64,000 nucleotides of DNA. It comes from Enoplolaimus lenunculus. Lineage: Eukaryota; Nematoda; Enoplea; Enoplida; Thoracostomopsidae. The notes under the pieces were generated by a model. That model was not told the DNA's origin. It was given only the letters and a program-made list of their open reading frames with translations, and ran no database searches. The DNA lies in the NCBI GenBank assembly GCA_030248215.1, contig JASANG010002914.1:143960-207959 (forward strand). The letters are read 5' to 3'. Position 1 is the stretch's first letter; every line of letters begins with the position of its first letter. Below are positions 1 through 19,077 of this stretch, piece after piece. The position numbers and the translations under genes were made by a program.

Positions 1-7423
<7,423 letters not shown>

Positions 7424-7565
7424 TATTGAGTGTGATAAATATTATAATACGCTCTATGACTATAGATTAACAAACTTAGAAATAATATTTTATGCGACTT
7501 CGGTACGTTTGTTTGCATTAACAGTACTTGTTTCGTTTTACCATATAAACTCCTCCAAGATATAG

Positions 7566-7735
7566 TATGTATACCGGACGTTTAATGCAACGGATTTGCA
7601 GTACCGCATATATATCAGTACCGAAGGGTAGCGGAGCGTGGGTAAAAAATAAATAACAGTCATTAACCGAATAACAGAGAGGTACCCTGTGGAGGCCGAA
7701 TAACTATCAGTCCTCCCTCTTATTCGGGTCACTTA
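7566..7735 (+). mobile_element. Family C TIR element, 5'-truncated
   Basis: The 3' part matches the full copy at 16934-17379: the shared phrase ACCGCATATATATCAGTA, then CCGAATAACA, then the terminal CCCTCTTATTCGGGTCACT. It keeps only the right end. Confidence 0.7.
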
Positions 7736-8346
7736 GGCTTAACCAATTATATATGCAAAATAGCCTGTAGCTAATAAACTGCTTAAAATTTGCAAACACC
7801 AAGGCGAGGTTAACACCTCAGAACGACAGGCTTTCAAACTAAAAAGTTTATCACATTTGGTTCCGAGGTTCCATGTAATTTTTTTCGAACAAACGGACGG
7901 ACATCCACCTTTCGACCAGCGAGAACAAAAGCTTCGCTCGGAGATTCGCTTCGCTAAATGATATCAAATCTCTATAGCGCGAAAAAACACTCCTGAAACG
8001 CGTGTTATTTTTCAGTCTTGCAGCATTATAATAAGCGAATAACGCACGTCAGATGAGCATGCCGACGCTTTATCCAATAAATAGAAAACACAACCTTTTT
8101 CATATTTTATCTCTATGGCAACTTATCTATGCGTGACTTTCAATATGTGTATACTATGAAAAAAATTCCTATCTTATATCAACCGAGTACAACAGCTGAA
8201 ATGGAAACTAGTCACAGGATATGAATTCATTAACAAGCTGTAAACTAAGGAATTTGACCGCAAAATAAAAACTGTAACCCTCAATCGGAATACTGAACAG
8301 CCTGGGATTTATGATGAATTTGGCAAGTTTCATCGGTGCATGTACT

Positions 8347-8574
8347 GGCCAATGTAAAGAACCAGGGCGGAACAGTATTAAGCATATTCCTAAGCCTAAG
8401 CCTAAGCCTAAGCCTAAGCCAAAGTCTAACAGTAAGGTTTATTCCTAAGCCTAAGGCCTAACCCTAGAAAAGCCAAGCAAAAAAATTAGTCTAACGCTTA
8501 TGCATACTCTAATCTAATTTATTCCCACAGAAAAAACTCTCCGCCCCTGATCTTTACATTGGCCCATGTATTAA
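8347..8574 (+). mobile_element. TTAGGC-bearing MITE (family T) with 8-bp target duplication
   Basis: The ends are GGCCAATGTAAAGAACCAGG and CCCTGATCTTTACATTGGCC. Inside are five or more tandem CCTAAG hexamers followed by degenerate ones. The flanking CATGTACT and CATGTATT match at seven of eight bases. Confidence 0.85.
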
Positions 8575-9114
8575 ATACGTATACTTTTGTTTAGAAACAT
8601 TAAAATTACTCGTGATACTTCAACAAACTTCCTTTTTACACTCGACTGATCTCAAATAAAGTTGAAAAAGTCACAATGTTCTGGTGTTCAACTGAATACC
8701 TAAGACTTTTACAAACACCTCAACAAAACAGTCACAGTAGATTTCGAGTAAATTTCCGCGACGAATAAATATCAACAAAAACAACAAATCGAGTTGCTCG
8801 CTGAAGCCAAACCTTGTATCTTAATACATTAAATTGAAAAATAACTCAAACCTAATACTTGGTCATACGAGATAGGAATAGCGAGCGCTTTTTTTGAAAT
8901 TCCGACAAAAAAGCAGTTTACCAGACACCTTGGCAACCAATAGGAAAACGATGTTCATGTTTACCTTTTAGGTTTATTAAGTGTATTACGATGTTGGTTA
9001 AATACTGAAGATAAATTGATTTAGCTCGTTCTATGGTGATTACTCTACTACGAAACACTGCTTTGCATTATATCTATAAGCATCTAGATCAGCGGCGTAT
9101 TGAAGCGGAGAAAT

Positions 9115-9275
9115 AGAGAGAGGGTATTAGGGTGTCTGCCTCCGGCTCCGGCTCCGGCCGAAAATCGGCCTCCGACTCCGGCAGAAAATCGGCCTCCCGG
9201 CTTCTGCTCCGGCAAGTTTCGTTGACCTCCGGCTCCGGTATTTTTTATTTCCGATTGCATCCGGGAGGGCATATA
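9115..9275. repeat. CTCCGG hexamer cluster, family D-like
   Basis: Tandem and scattered CCTCCGGCTCCGG units with the inverted internal motif CGGCCGAAAATCGGCC. It begins near GGGTGTCTGCC and ends near GATTGCATCCGGG, which resembles the family D ends at 1788-2138. It is a degenerate copy. Confidence 0.5.
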
Positions 9276-9629
9276 TCGCGTCCCGAAATTTCTTGAGACA
9301 CAAAACAAAGCTCATTGAACAGACATTATATTCTGCATTAAGGTCAAAAAATTTTCTTTTGCAATAGGTTATATGAATCCTGATTTGCAATCGTATCTAC
9401 ACCCTTGAGCCTCATTATTGACGAGGGTATAATTTTTTTAGGTCTGAACCTGTATTATCAAACCGGACTTCGAACACAGAAAAACGGTTATCAAGTTTTG
9501 CCTTTTCTCGAACCAGAACGCAGACGGTAAAAAAGGTTCGAACTTTGGGCATATATTTAATTGTATAAAGCGCCGTATTGATTTGTATTTTATCCCACGC
9601 AGGACAAAACAACGTTTTGCTGTTGCGGA

Positions 9630-9795
9630 CGCGTAGCCAAGGGGCGGCAGGAGGGGTTCAGCTCCAATTCAAAAAAATCTCGGCCCTCCTTGAAGATTTT
9701 CAATTTTGCTTGTAAGTCTCATTGAAAACCCTTGATTGCCCCTCAGAATTTTCAGCCCCCTCACACAGCAAGGTGAGCTGACTACGGGCCTGTGC
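9630..9795. repeat. Dispersed repeat related to 3470-3600
   Basis: It shares the core TTTTGCTTGTAAGTC and the tail GACTACGGGCC with the MAK-intron copy. Internal C- and G-rich tracts point towards each other. Class unknown. Confidence 0.45.
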
Positions 9796-10061
9796 TGTTG
9801 CGAGAGTTCATTTATACATATATCGAATAACAAATATCCGCATTATTAACACCACAGTTGACAATGGGTCGATTATCCCCTCCCGAGAAATTCTGTAGTC
9901 ATCACTACGGTGGGTTGATGGCATTTCTGGGTCTAACCAAAAATTAACAAGTTTACGTTTTAAGACACAGAACAAAAAAAAAAACCCAAAAAACCAAAAC
10001 CCCAAACAAAAACAACCACCCCCACAAACACGCAACACAAAAAGAGAACAACCACCGGGCA

Positions 10062-10420
10062 CCCGTGTTATTCGGTTACGGACTGTTATTTATTTTTAAC
10101 CCACGCTCCGCCACCTTTCGTTATTGATATATCCGGTACTGCAATTATCCATTGCATTAAACGTTTATTTGTCTTGCATAAAAAGCTTGAACGATAATGC
10201 AAGGTTATACTTAATCATGTACTTTCAAAACTTACGTATGCTTTAAAGTTTCGAACTGAACTGTATTTGATGCTAGAGTCATTTATGCACTACAATTCAG
10301 GATAATTGATATTTAATGGACTGTAATTAGAATTTAGGAACGCTAACTGACTCCTATTAATTGGGACTCAAAATGGGGACCCCCTCTTATTACAACCCTC
10401 TTATTCTTGTCACTACAGTA
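10062..10420 (-). mobile_element. Family C TIR element, one end missing
   Basis: It aligns in one orientation with 11195-11637 and inversely with 16934-17379: GTTATTCGGTTACGGACTGT, then AACCCACGCTC, then an AATGCAAGGTTATACTT stretch, then the terminal TCACTACAGTA. About 360 bp remain of about 445. Confidence 0.75.
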
Positions 10421-11194
10421 CATAGCTAGGATTTCCAACTGAGACAAATTCTACTATTTGATCGGGACTAGCGAACGTCTCAAACCGAAAGATAAGTTAG
10501 CGCATTGGAATGGATCCAGAGCTTCAAGACCCACCCTTTCCTGGTTACTCGCCGTTCACCAGCCGCTAATGAAATTCTAACGCCCGAATAACCAGATTTG
10601 ATAAGGCGTTCTGTTAGAAGTTTTAGTAACGTTAAAGTTCAACCAACATGTGCGGTTCAGCGAGTTGGAATTGAAAAATTTTTTAATATTTTTAACTTTT
10701 TTTAGAAATGAATCATGTCATCAAATCGAAATTGTCAAACTATACTCGGATAAAAAGAAACTATACTCGGATAAAAAGTTTAGCACAAATTCGCTGAAAA
10801 CATGCTTAAAAGCCTATATTTTAACAAAAATCAAGAACATTTCCAAACCTGACAAAGTTTACTGATCAAAGCGTAGGAAATGTTTACACTGGTATACTAG
10901 AATGAAAAGTGCCCCGATATGGTAATACAAAACGATATGTTTCGGGTATTGTAAGATTTTTAGTTGAATACCGCTTGTATTACAATTTCCATGCATGCGT
11001 AAAGTTTGTTCAAGGTTCAGAAAAAAATTACATTTTCATCGTTAAGAGATAGATTTCCTGTATAAACTAACCGCTGTCTACTTTGCTCACATTTGATTCA
11101 TTTTGTATTCGTTTCGACTACGAATGAACATCCCCACTTTCTGCAATCTTTAGACAATATATTCAGCGGTACGTTAATTTAAATCAAAATACAT

Positions 11195-11637
11195 AATGTA
11201 GTGTGCCGAATAAGAGGGGGGCTGATATTTATTTCGCCTCGGCAGAGGGTATCCCCCTGTTATTAGGTTACGGACTGTTGTTTATTTTTAGCCCACGCTC
11301 TGACACCCTTCGTTACTGATATATATCCGGTACTGCAACTATCCGTTGAATTAAACGTTTGTTTGTCATGGATCAAAACCTTGAGCGATAATGCAGAGTT
11401 ATACTTAAGAATGTTGTTTCAAAACTAAGTATGCTTTAAAGTTTCGAACTTAACTGTATTTGATGCTCGACTTATTTGTGCACTACAATTTGGGATGATT
11501 GACATTTATGGATTTTAATTAGGGTTTAGGGGCTATATCCGACGGCACACTCTTATTAGGGATACGGACTCCTATTGGTTGGAACTCAAACTGGGGACCG
11601 CCTCTTATTACTCCCTCTTATTCGACTCACTATAGTA
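11195..11637 (-). mobile_element. Family C TIR element, near full length
   Basis: It is bounded by GTAGTGTGCCGAATAAGAGG and the inverse CCCTCTTATTCGACTCACTA. The interior matches the other family C copies along its whole length, with many substitutions, so the copies are old. No open frame of note. Confidence 0.8.
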
Positions 11638-12802
11638 AGAAACTCGCCTAAAGCGTTATCCTACAAGTCTAGCGATTTCTTAGTGGCACTTTTGCAAGAC
11701 TAAAGCAACAATTTATCGCTAATTGACTTATGGAATAAAAGACGTGGATCTTGTTTGCGAAGACGCTATCATTAAAGACAAACGAAATTAATTCAAAATA
11801 GAGGTTAGTCGTAGTCTATGCAAGGTCATTTCATTAACAAACTTGAACTAAATTGTTGCAATTACCTTTAACCTCCGAGACAGCATGATGGGTTTCATGC
11901 AATATTTGTTCACGAGAAACTTATAGATTAATATAACAGCTTCGTAAAGCGCGTAGACACATTTTCCGCTTTATAATATGTTCTGTGCCAAGCACCGGCT
12001 CGACGACACATTAAATGCTTTACGTACCTCGCCTCAGCGTATATGCATAATTGCAGGGTTTCGTACTGAATAAATATTTTCAAAGTTTCAACCGCGGTAG
12101 AGCTCAGAAAAGCCCAAACGGTTGCAGTTTTAAGCCACATTGCGCACAGAGAGAGAGCCAGCCTGTGCATGACTCTTAAAATTGAAATTGTTTTGTGCCG
12201 GTATATATTTATGTGTAAACTGGCCTGCGTTTCTCAGTTTTAAATATTTGACATGACATATTTAAATATGGACCAATTTATATTGTCCTCTAAAGCTCAA
12301 CCCTACAACTGGAGTTACCTTGACTACATCAATAACGGTGGTTTTGGGATGCCCGAAAGGGGTACAAAAAGGCCCGCTAAGAGCTTAAAATATTTGTACA
12401 ATGTCCAAGAATTCTTAAAATTTTAGAAAATTTGAATTTCTTAAAAACTAAAACACTATTTGTATTCAGTATCTAAACTTTGAATGGTAGTTTTTGACGG
12501 AGTTGCTTTTGTTTCAACCCCTATAGTTAAAACCGTGCATGAACTTCCTATGCTAATTTGTGTGATGGTTTTTAGGTATATTTTTGGTTAAAATTTGAAT
12601 GCTGCAATAGATAGAAGTCAAAGCTATGGGTTTAGCGAGGTTAGTCATCAAAGTTTAGAACAAATCAAATCTCGCTGTCAAGATTCGATGGTATGCATGT
12701 CCGTTTAAGCATCAATTGTGTATGAGATGAAGTAAAGTTAAGCAGAACATCAGAAATATCACCCAAGGGTTTCAATACGAAAGTGTGAAGCATAAATTTT
12801 CG

Positions 12803-12901
12803 GTCAATGTAAAGAACAGGGGCGGAACAGTATTATAAGCAAATTCGCAAGCCTAAGCCTAAGCATAAGCGTAAGAATAAGCATATGCCTAAGCCTAAGC
12901 C
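12803..12901 (+). mobile_element. Truncated TTAGGC-bearing MITE flanked by a 17-bp direct repeat
   Basis: The left end is a family T terminus (TCAATGTAAAGAACAGGGG), followed by CCTAAG-type hexamers; the right terminus is missing. The 17-base sequence GTGAAGCATAAATTTTC stands directly before (12785-12801) and directly after (12902-12918) the remnant. Confidence 0.7.
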
Positions 12902-15804
12902 GTGAAGCATAAATTTTCTATATCAAACGATTTAAATACTCTTACAGATAGTTTAAAATTTAACTTTTAATAAACTCTGTATTATATACAGATAAAAGTA
13001 GTTTCAAACCTGTACATCATAATTCAAAAATTAAACAGCAGCAAGGCCGCGCAATTCAGTTTTCGTGTGATTTTTCAAATTTTTGTAACAAATTCTGTGA
13101 AGCCGCACCGAAGGTTTTGTAACTTTGGCAAATAACCAGATTGATTGTATGGACTGGCACTAAAAATGGTCCGTGTCATTTTAGTTATAAATCGGGTTAT
13201 CCTTGATTATTTACAAATTTAATAATGCAAACAAGATTTTTGGTTCGTTGAATGGTTTAAGTACCAACCGGGCCACTGGTCATTAATCCGGAAGCAAGAT
13301 AGCCAGTCCATCACAACCCATGACCGTCTTCAACTCGTCCTTGTGCAAAATGATTGTTTTGGTTTGAAATACAACAAACTTTAGCTAATTTATTTATCAC
13401 CCGCCGGAAACGCGCCCGTATCCACCGGGGGAACTGTACGTTCTTCAGCTCAGCACCATTATAGAAATATTTAATAGTTTCTTCTTTAAGAAACAGGTAT
13501 TTCAGACCCCCTCAAAAACTTGTTGTTTCAACCGAATACTACTAAAATTGTTTTTGTCACCTTTCACTAGCAGTCTTCTAAGCTGGCTACGGATTCGGCA
13601 CAAAGGTTATTTTTCCACAAACAGGAATTTAAACTGTAAATGAACATTTAACTGAAGATCAATAAACATAATTTTTAGTTTATAATTTCTCATTTGGGGG
13701 GAGGGTGGGTAGGTCCATGTCGCGGTCTCTAGCCGGCAGTATTTTTTTAAAACTCTCGTCGGATAATAAATGTTGAAGGAGAAAATCAGCCAGATTGACA
13801 TTTAATAGAAGAAGAAAATGTGAAAGCACCGGTTTCCAAAGAGAAAAAATGTGGCATAACCACTTTTAAAAACCAAAACAAAAAATCACATAGCTAGTTC
13901 TATTTAACTCTGTTAAAATCGTATTTGCCTATTTGCTACGCTCAGTTAGCCTTCTACGCGCTACTCAATTCTCGTACTTATCCTGTTTATTTTTTATCGT
14001 TAGTTCTGAACTGGTTTTAAACACTAAATGATGAAACAATTTTCATGGTGTAATTTTAGTTATGTTCAGAATAGACGTTTCCATAGTAAACCAGCGTGTC
14101 CGTAATGTATATTTTGTTGTTATGTTCAGGCTTTTACGCTTATGGGGAAAGTTTCTTACGATCGTAGCATTTTGAATGCAAATCAAAAACGAAGGAAAAA
14201 GAGCATCGGCTCGATTAAGCATCGTGAATATAACGCAATAGGCATACCACATAGCTATATATAGTTTTAATCTTTTAGAAAAGTATGTTTACCATTTTAT
14301 CACAAAAAGTCCTGACGGGGGAGCGTACGTCCTCCCGCCCCACCCCCGCTAGATTTGCTAGTGCAAACAACCGCATATCAAAATATTTGGAATTAAACTA
14401 TCTATTTCGGACATCCAAAAGTTTTAAAATTTCGGTCCAACTAGTAACTTCAAAATTTGTCATTTTTTACCGTAGTATTTAAAATTATTAAATTTGCCTC
14501 AAAGTTCAGTTGCTAAACAAATATAAAATTAAAACTCTGATTTTACTGTTTCCGTTATCTTTACATGATAACCTGGCTTTGACTAGTGCGAAACTCGGTT
14601 TTAAATTTACCAATTATCAAATCTATTCAACAATATACAGCGTTCACTGTTCGTTCATACGACAACTTCCTTCAACAAAAAACTGAAAAAACAAACTGTC
14701 GTCAGTTAAAACCAGGGCACCACAGAGCCATAAAAATTGATTTTTTTTCGTTTCAAGCAAAGTTAGTTTTTTAAAATTATGTTCCAAGGTGCCGTGGTCC
14801 GGAAGTTGCACCGCATGATATTAACCTAAGAATTGAACATTCGACCTATAATACGAATTAACGTCGATTTCACCAATTCTCGATAGCAGAGGTTATAAAA
14901 TACCCTGTAGTGCCAAAAGCCAGTAATTAACTTTTTTACTTCTTCGTTTTGAGCAGGGGCGCTAGAACCGGATCTAACAACGAAGTGTGACTGCCTGTGG
15001 GGGGCACAATATATAATAGTGAAAACAAGCTTGCAGAGTTGTGGATTCAGCAAGCAACCAAACGCAATTTTAGCATTACAATTTAAATATGAAGTTTTGG
15101 TTTCAAAAATCTGAATGAAACCTAACCTACTACGCACCCTGTTGTTTTGCTGTAGACATGGCTTCGAGTACAGGACAGAAATCATTTACAGAATGAATTA
15201 CAGTGCCAGCCTGGTATATGGTATTTTTTGTGCGGCTCAGCTAAAATAAAGACTTTTACTGGTACAGCTGCGCACTTTTGAAAAACGCAAATTATCAATC
15301 ATTGTTGTTAGAAAATGACCTTATTTGTGGTTTAAGTAGACGCACAAGCCGATAGAATTGTACTTCATCAGTACACGAACTGTACAAGAAATGTGGTTTA
15401 CTCAAGTGTGGTCGTCTATTGAAAACTAAAACTGTTTTTTGGGGCATTGTTTCAAGAATTTCGTTCTAATTTTTTTCATTTACTTTTCTAGATTTCTGTT
15501 AAATTTTCTTTCAACACTAGGGCCACTGAAAAGTGGAAATGCTACTGGCAGCAATTTTTTTATAAATCATTCAAAATAAAAACGGTATGATCCATAGATT
15601 CAAATTGAAGCATGGAATATTTCGAAAAAATAGCTAAAATGGCTGTTTTACCTTGTCTTTTACTGCCGCTTTTGTGGGCTGCTTGTTAAACTTTTAGTGA
15701 CTTTGAAGGCTAATAAATTTAAGCATGTGCTCACGCACACTAAAACGGTATTGGGGAATGTCTTTATCTATAAGCTAAATTGCAAATGTTAGTTTTTAGT
15801 ACTT

Positions 15805-15975
15805 TTAGGGACGTAACAGTAGATTACGCGTATTCCTACGCCTGCGCATAAGCTTAAGCGTTGCAAAAATGTGTTCCCAAGCCTAAGCCTAAGCCAAAGC
15901 AAAACTATGTAATCTAGAATATATACCTACTCTTCCACCAGAAACCTGGACGCTTCTAAAAGTAACATTGGCAAG
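15805..15975 (+). mobile_element. Degenerate TTAGGC-bearing MITE
   Basis: Worn remains: GGACGTAACAGTAGATTACG, then CCTAAGCCTAAGCCAAAG and a partial right half with CCAGAAACCTGG and CAAGCCTAAACC. The termini are not clear. Confidence 0.5.
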
Positions 15976-16933
15976 CCTAAACCTTAATATCAAAATAATA
16001 TATAAACAGACAAGTTACACTTATTTCTTAAATATGAAGAATATGAATGCTTCTAAACTTTTGTGCTGAAATTTATATTCCTCAAACCCAGCATTACACA
16101 CAGTAAAATTCGTTTCCACAACTTCCAGCAAAAATTCTACAAGGGTGGGACAGGAAACTCTCCGCCGGAGCCGGAGTCAAATCTCCGGCTGTTCCTGGCT
16201 TACTTAAAAATTTAATATTTGAAATCAATTTACACGTCTTCTGAAGCGAGGTTCAAATATTCATAGACAATAATTTTAGTATTAATATATCTATTATTGT
16301 TATGATCTGCCCTTTTATGTCTAATGATAAATAATGACATGATGCTATCGGTTTTAGGCGTTATAATTATGAAACATAACCGGTCACTATAGGTGTAGCA
16401 AAACCCTATATTCAATACTAAAACATATGCTTGTTATAAGAGTAGGACATAACAACAAACCCATAAACTATAAGCTTTCTATAACGATATGCTAACATTC
16501 TTTAGCGTGTATGCCTTCGCTACAGTGATATAGTTGCTAGGCGAAAAAGTAATAAATCTTAGGCTACTAATATTCAAGTTTTAGGTTTTATTTTTAGGCC
16601 AGTGGTGTTTTAGTAAGTTTGATGAGGAATACAAGAAGGAATGACTATTAAAACGAATTGAAACACAAAGATTGAAACCAAAATTAGGCCTAAATGGTCA
16701 GTATGTCAACCTGAAATTTGTTATCTGTTACATGATTTCACCGAAAATAACTGTCCATTACAGTTTCCGATATAGAAATAACAGAAATTTCGTTATTTTG
16801 CGTTTAAAGCAAAAAAGGTGCTGCATAATGGAATTAGTCAATTAAAATGTGCCCCTTAAAAATTGGCTTGCCAACCCTGAAGTTCCAGTCTAAGCTACGT
16901 GGCTGACATAGGTGACTATAAATAAATGAATTG

Positions 16934-17379
16934 TACTGTAGTGACCCGAATAAGAGGGGGTGATAAGAGTGGGTTCCCCATTTTGAGTCCTAATCAATAG
17001 GAGTTTTATCCCTAATATGAGTCCGTAAGCGGATAGAGTCCCTAAACCCTAAATAGAGTCCATAAATGTCAATTATCCCTAACTGAAGCGCAGTAATGAC
17101 TAGTGGACCAAATAATCTTGAGTTGGAAATTTTAAAGTGCACTTAAGTTTTGAAAGCAACATTCCAAAGTATAACCTTGCATTATCGCTCAAGCTTTAGA
17201 TGCAAGCCAAAAACGTTTCATTCGACGGATAGTTGTAATACCGCATATATATCAGTAAGGAAGGGAGGCGGAGGGCTGGTTGAAAGTAAATAAAAGTCCG
17301 TAACCGAATAACAAGGGGGGTACCGTCTGGAGAGGCCAAATAAATATCAGTGAATCCTTTTGTTCGGATCACTGCAGTA
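16934..17379 (+). mobile_element. Family C TIR element, full length (about 446 bp)
   Basis: The best family member. The left end CTGTAGTGACCCGAATAAG and the right end TTCGGATCACTGCAG are inverted copies, with TA at both outer edges, as expected for a TA-target (Tc1/mariner/pogo-style) non-autonomous element. The outer 60 bp of each side are partly complementary (CGTAACCGAATAAC near the right). No transposase frame. Confidence 0.85.
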
Positions 17380-17624
17380 TTTTTAAGCACTGGGGTACCC
17401 TGTTTAACTATCATCGCAGATTTCATGTGATTCATGTAAATCAAGGACGAAAGGACACTGGATATAGAATTGAAGCAAATTATATTAAGCAAGTTCACAT
17501 TTAGAAAATAACGAAATATGAATTAACAGCATTTTAATACAATTGACAATGCAGTCCATGTGTTTCTTCTATCTTCCCGCATGGCAACAATAGAGCATTC
17601 TTGTTTTTTTAAACTTTTTTTTGC

Positions 17625-17850
17625 TTAGGTATAAGTAACCTCAGACTTGGTTTTACAGACATATCCTTACGCTGGTTTATACGCTCAGCCTACGCTTAAG
17701 CCTATTCCTTATCCTAAGCGTAAAAATAAGCTTATATCTAAGCCTAAAGCCTCACCAAAAATAATGTAAAATTTAAGTTTACTCTATTGCAGTCCCGCAG
17801 AAAAACGTTCCAGCACTGATGTATACATAAACCAAAGTAATATTGACCGA
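17625..17850 (+). mobile_element. Degenerate TTAGGC-bearing MITE downstream of the Pax gene
   Basis: The right half is clear (TACTCTATTGCAGTCCCGCAG, then AACGTTCC, then GATGTATACATAAACC). The left half has worn hexamers (TACGCTTAAGCCTATTCC). It ends about 45 bp from the Pax stop codon, so it may lie in the 3' UTR. Confidence 0.6.
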
Positions 17851-17896
17851 CAATACAGTGGGCAGCTACATTTTTTGTAACTCTCCTACTGTCTGT

Positions 17897-18599
17897 TTAT
17901 CGTCCGCCAACCAGAGCCTCAATAGTATAATTACTGCTGAAATTTCGGTTTTGTATTTGTTTTGCTTGCGATACACCTTTATCCTTAGCGTCCGAATCGT
18001 GATCGCGTTTAGTTTGAATCCAAAGCGATTTTTTCCGGAAACTTTTCAACGGAATCTGGTTTGCTGTTGGTAAATGTAAAACTCGTCTGGTTCCATCTGT
18101 CTGGCAAACTGAATTATCCATTCTGTCTGATATTTTGTTCGCCAGTTCATCTTCGTTTTTTGGTGATACGGTTGAAGAATTTCTCGTCGATGCGCTGATA
18201 ATTTGGGTTCCAGCAAAGCCGGTGTTTAGAGCTGGTTGATGCATATATTGTTTTGCAGTTTCTTGCAATTTTTCTGAGCTCCAGGAGATATTGAAAATCT
18301 CGGATGTTTCGTTTAGATACGAGTTGGATTGAGAGTCGAGTTGAGGCGCTGACATTTGCAACAATGGTTCGTCAGTGTCGCGTTGGTTTTGTTCCACAAC
18401 AGCGAACGTGTTGCCAAACAATGCGTTGCGTCTTCGATATTTGGCGCGGCGATTCGAAAACCAAACCTGAAAAAATATTTCGACTTTTTATAAAATTTAA
18501 AATGGTCTTCATTTTACTTTTTCGTATTTTACATTCTGACTGTTTTAAAAATTAAAATGTGGGTAATTAGGTATATATAGCATACGTGCGTGTGCTTGT

Positions 18600-18632
<33 letters not shown>

Positions 18633-19044
18633 TATTTTACCCTAAGAGGCCACAATCCAAGAAAAAGAACTTAAAGTTTACACAGAAAAACCATTAAAAA
18701 GTTACTTGCACTCTTGCTTCTGAAAGTTGAATTTTAGCCGACAAAATTTCTCGTTCGACTGGCGACGGATAATGATTGCGGTGAAACGCACGTTCTAATT
18801 CCATGATTTGATACGATTCGAACGCAGTTCGACTGCGTTTTGCCCAACTTTGATTGGGTACGGCAGGAAGGATTGTGTTAGTGGTGGGTGTTCTATTTCC
18901 TTGTTCTGAAATTGGTTTGGACAATGGAAATTGTGGAACCAGCAAATCCGGAGCTGTTGTAGCATTAGAAGGCACCTGGCGTGGAGAACCCGTTGAAGAG
19001 TAGTGGGACGTCATAAAAGTTTGCTGTGGTTGTTGTTGATGCGG

Positions 19045-19077
<33 letters not shown>

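Larger units (their letters stand above)
7424..17896. other. Intergenic region rich in short TIR elements; no gene recognised
   Basis: Short open frames occur here, but none resembles a known protein or shows a convincing exon chain. The 7424 end should hold the MAK promoter. The region holds family C copies (7566, 10062, 11195, 16934), family T copies (8347, 12803, 15805, 17625), a family D-like cluster (9115) and a dispersed repeat (9630). Between 13000 and 15800, and between 17380 and 17625, I see only AT-rich single-copy-looking DNA. Confidence 0.6.

Noticed and set aside
14826-15185. 119-codon open frame on the minus strand
   Set aside because: No recognisable motif, no splice partner, and composition like surrounding AT-rich DNA.
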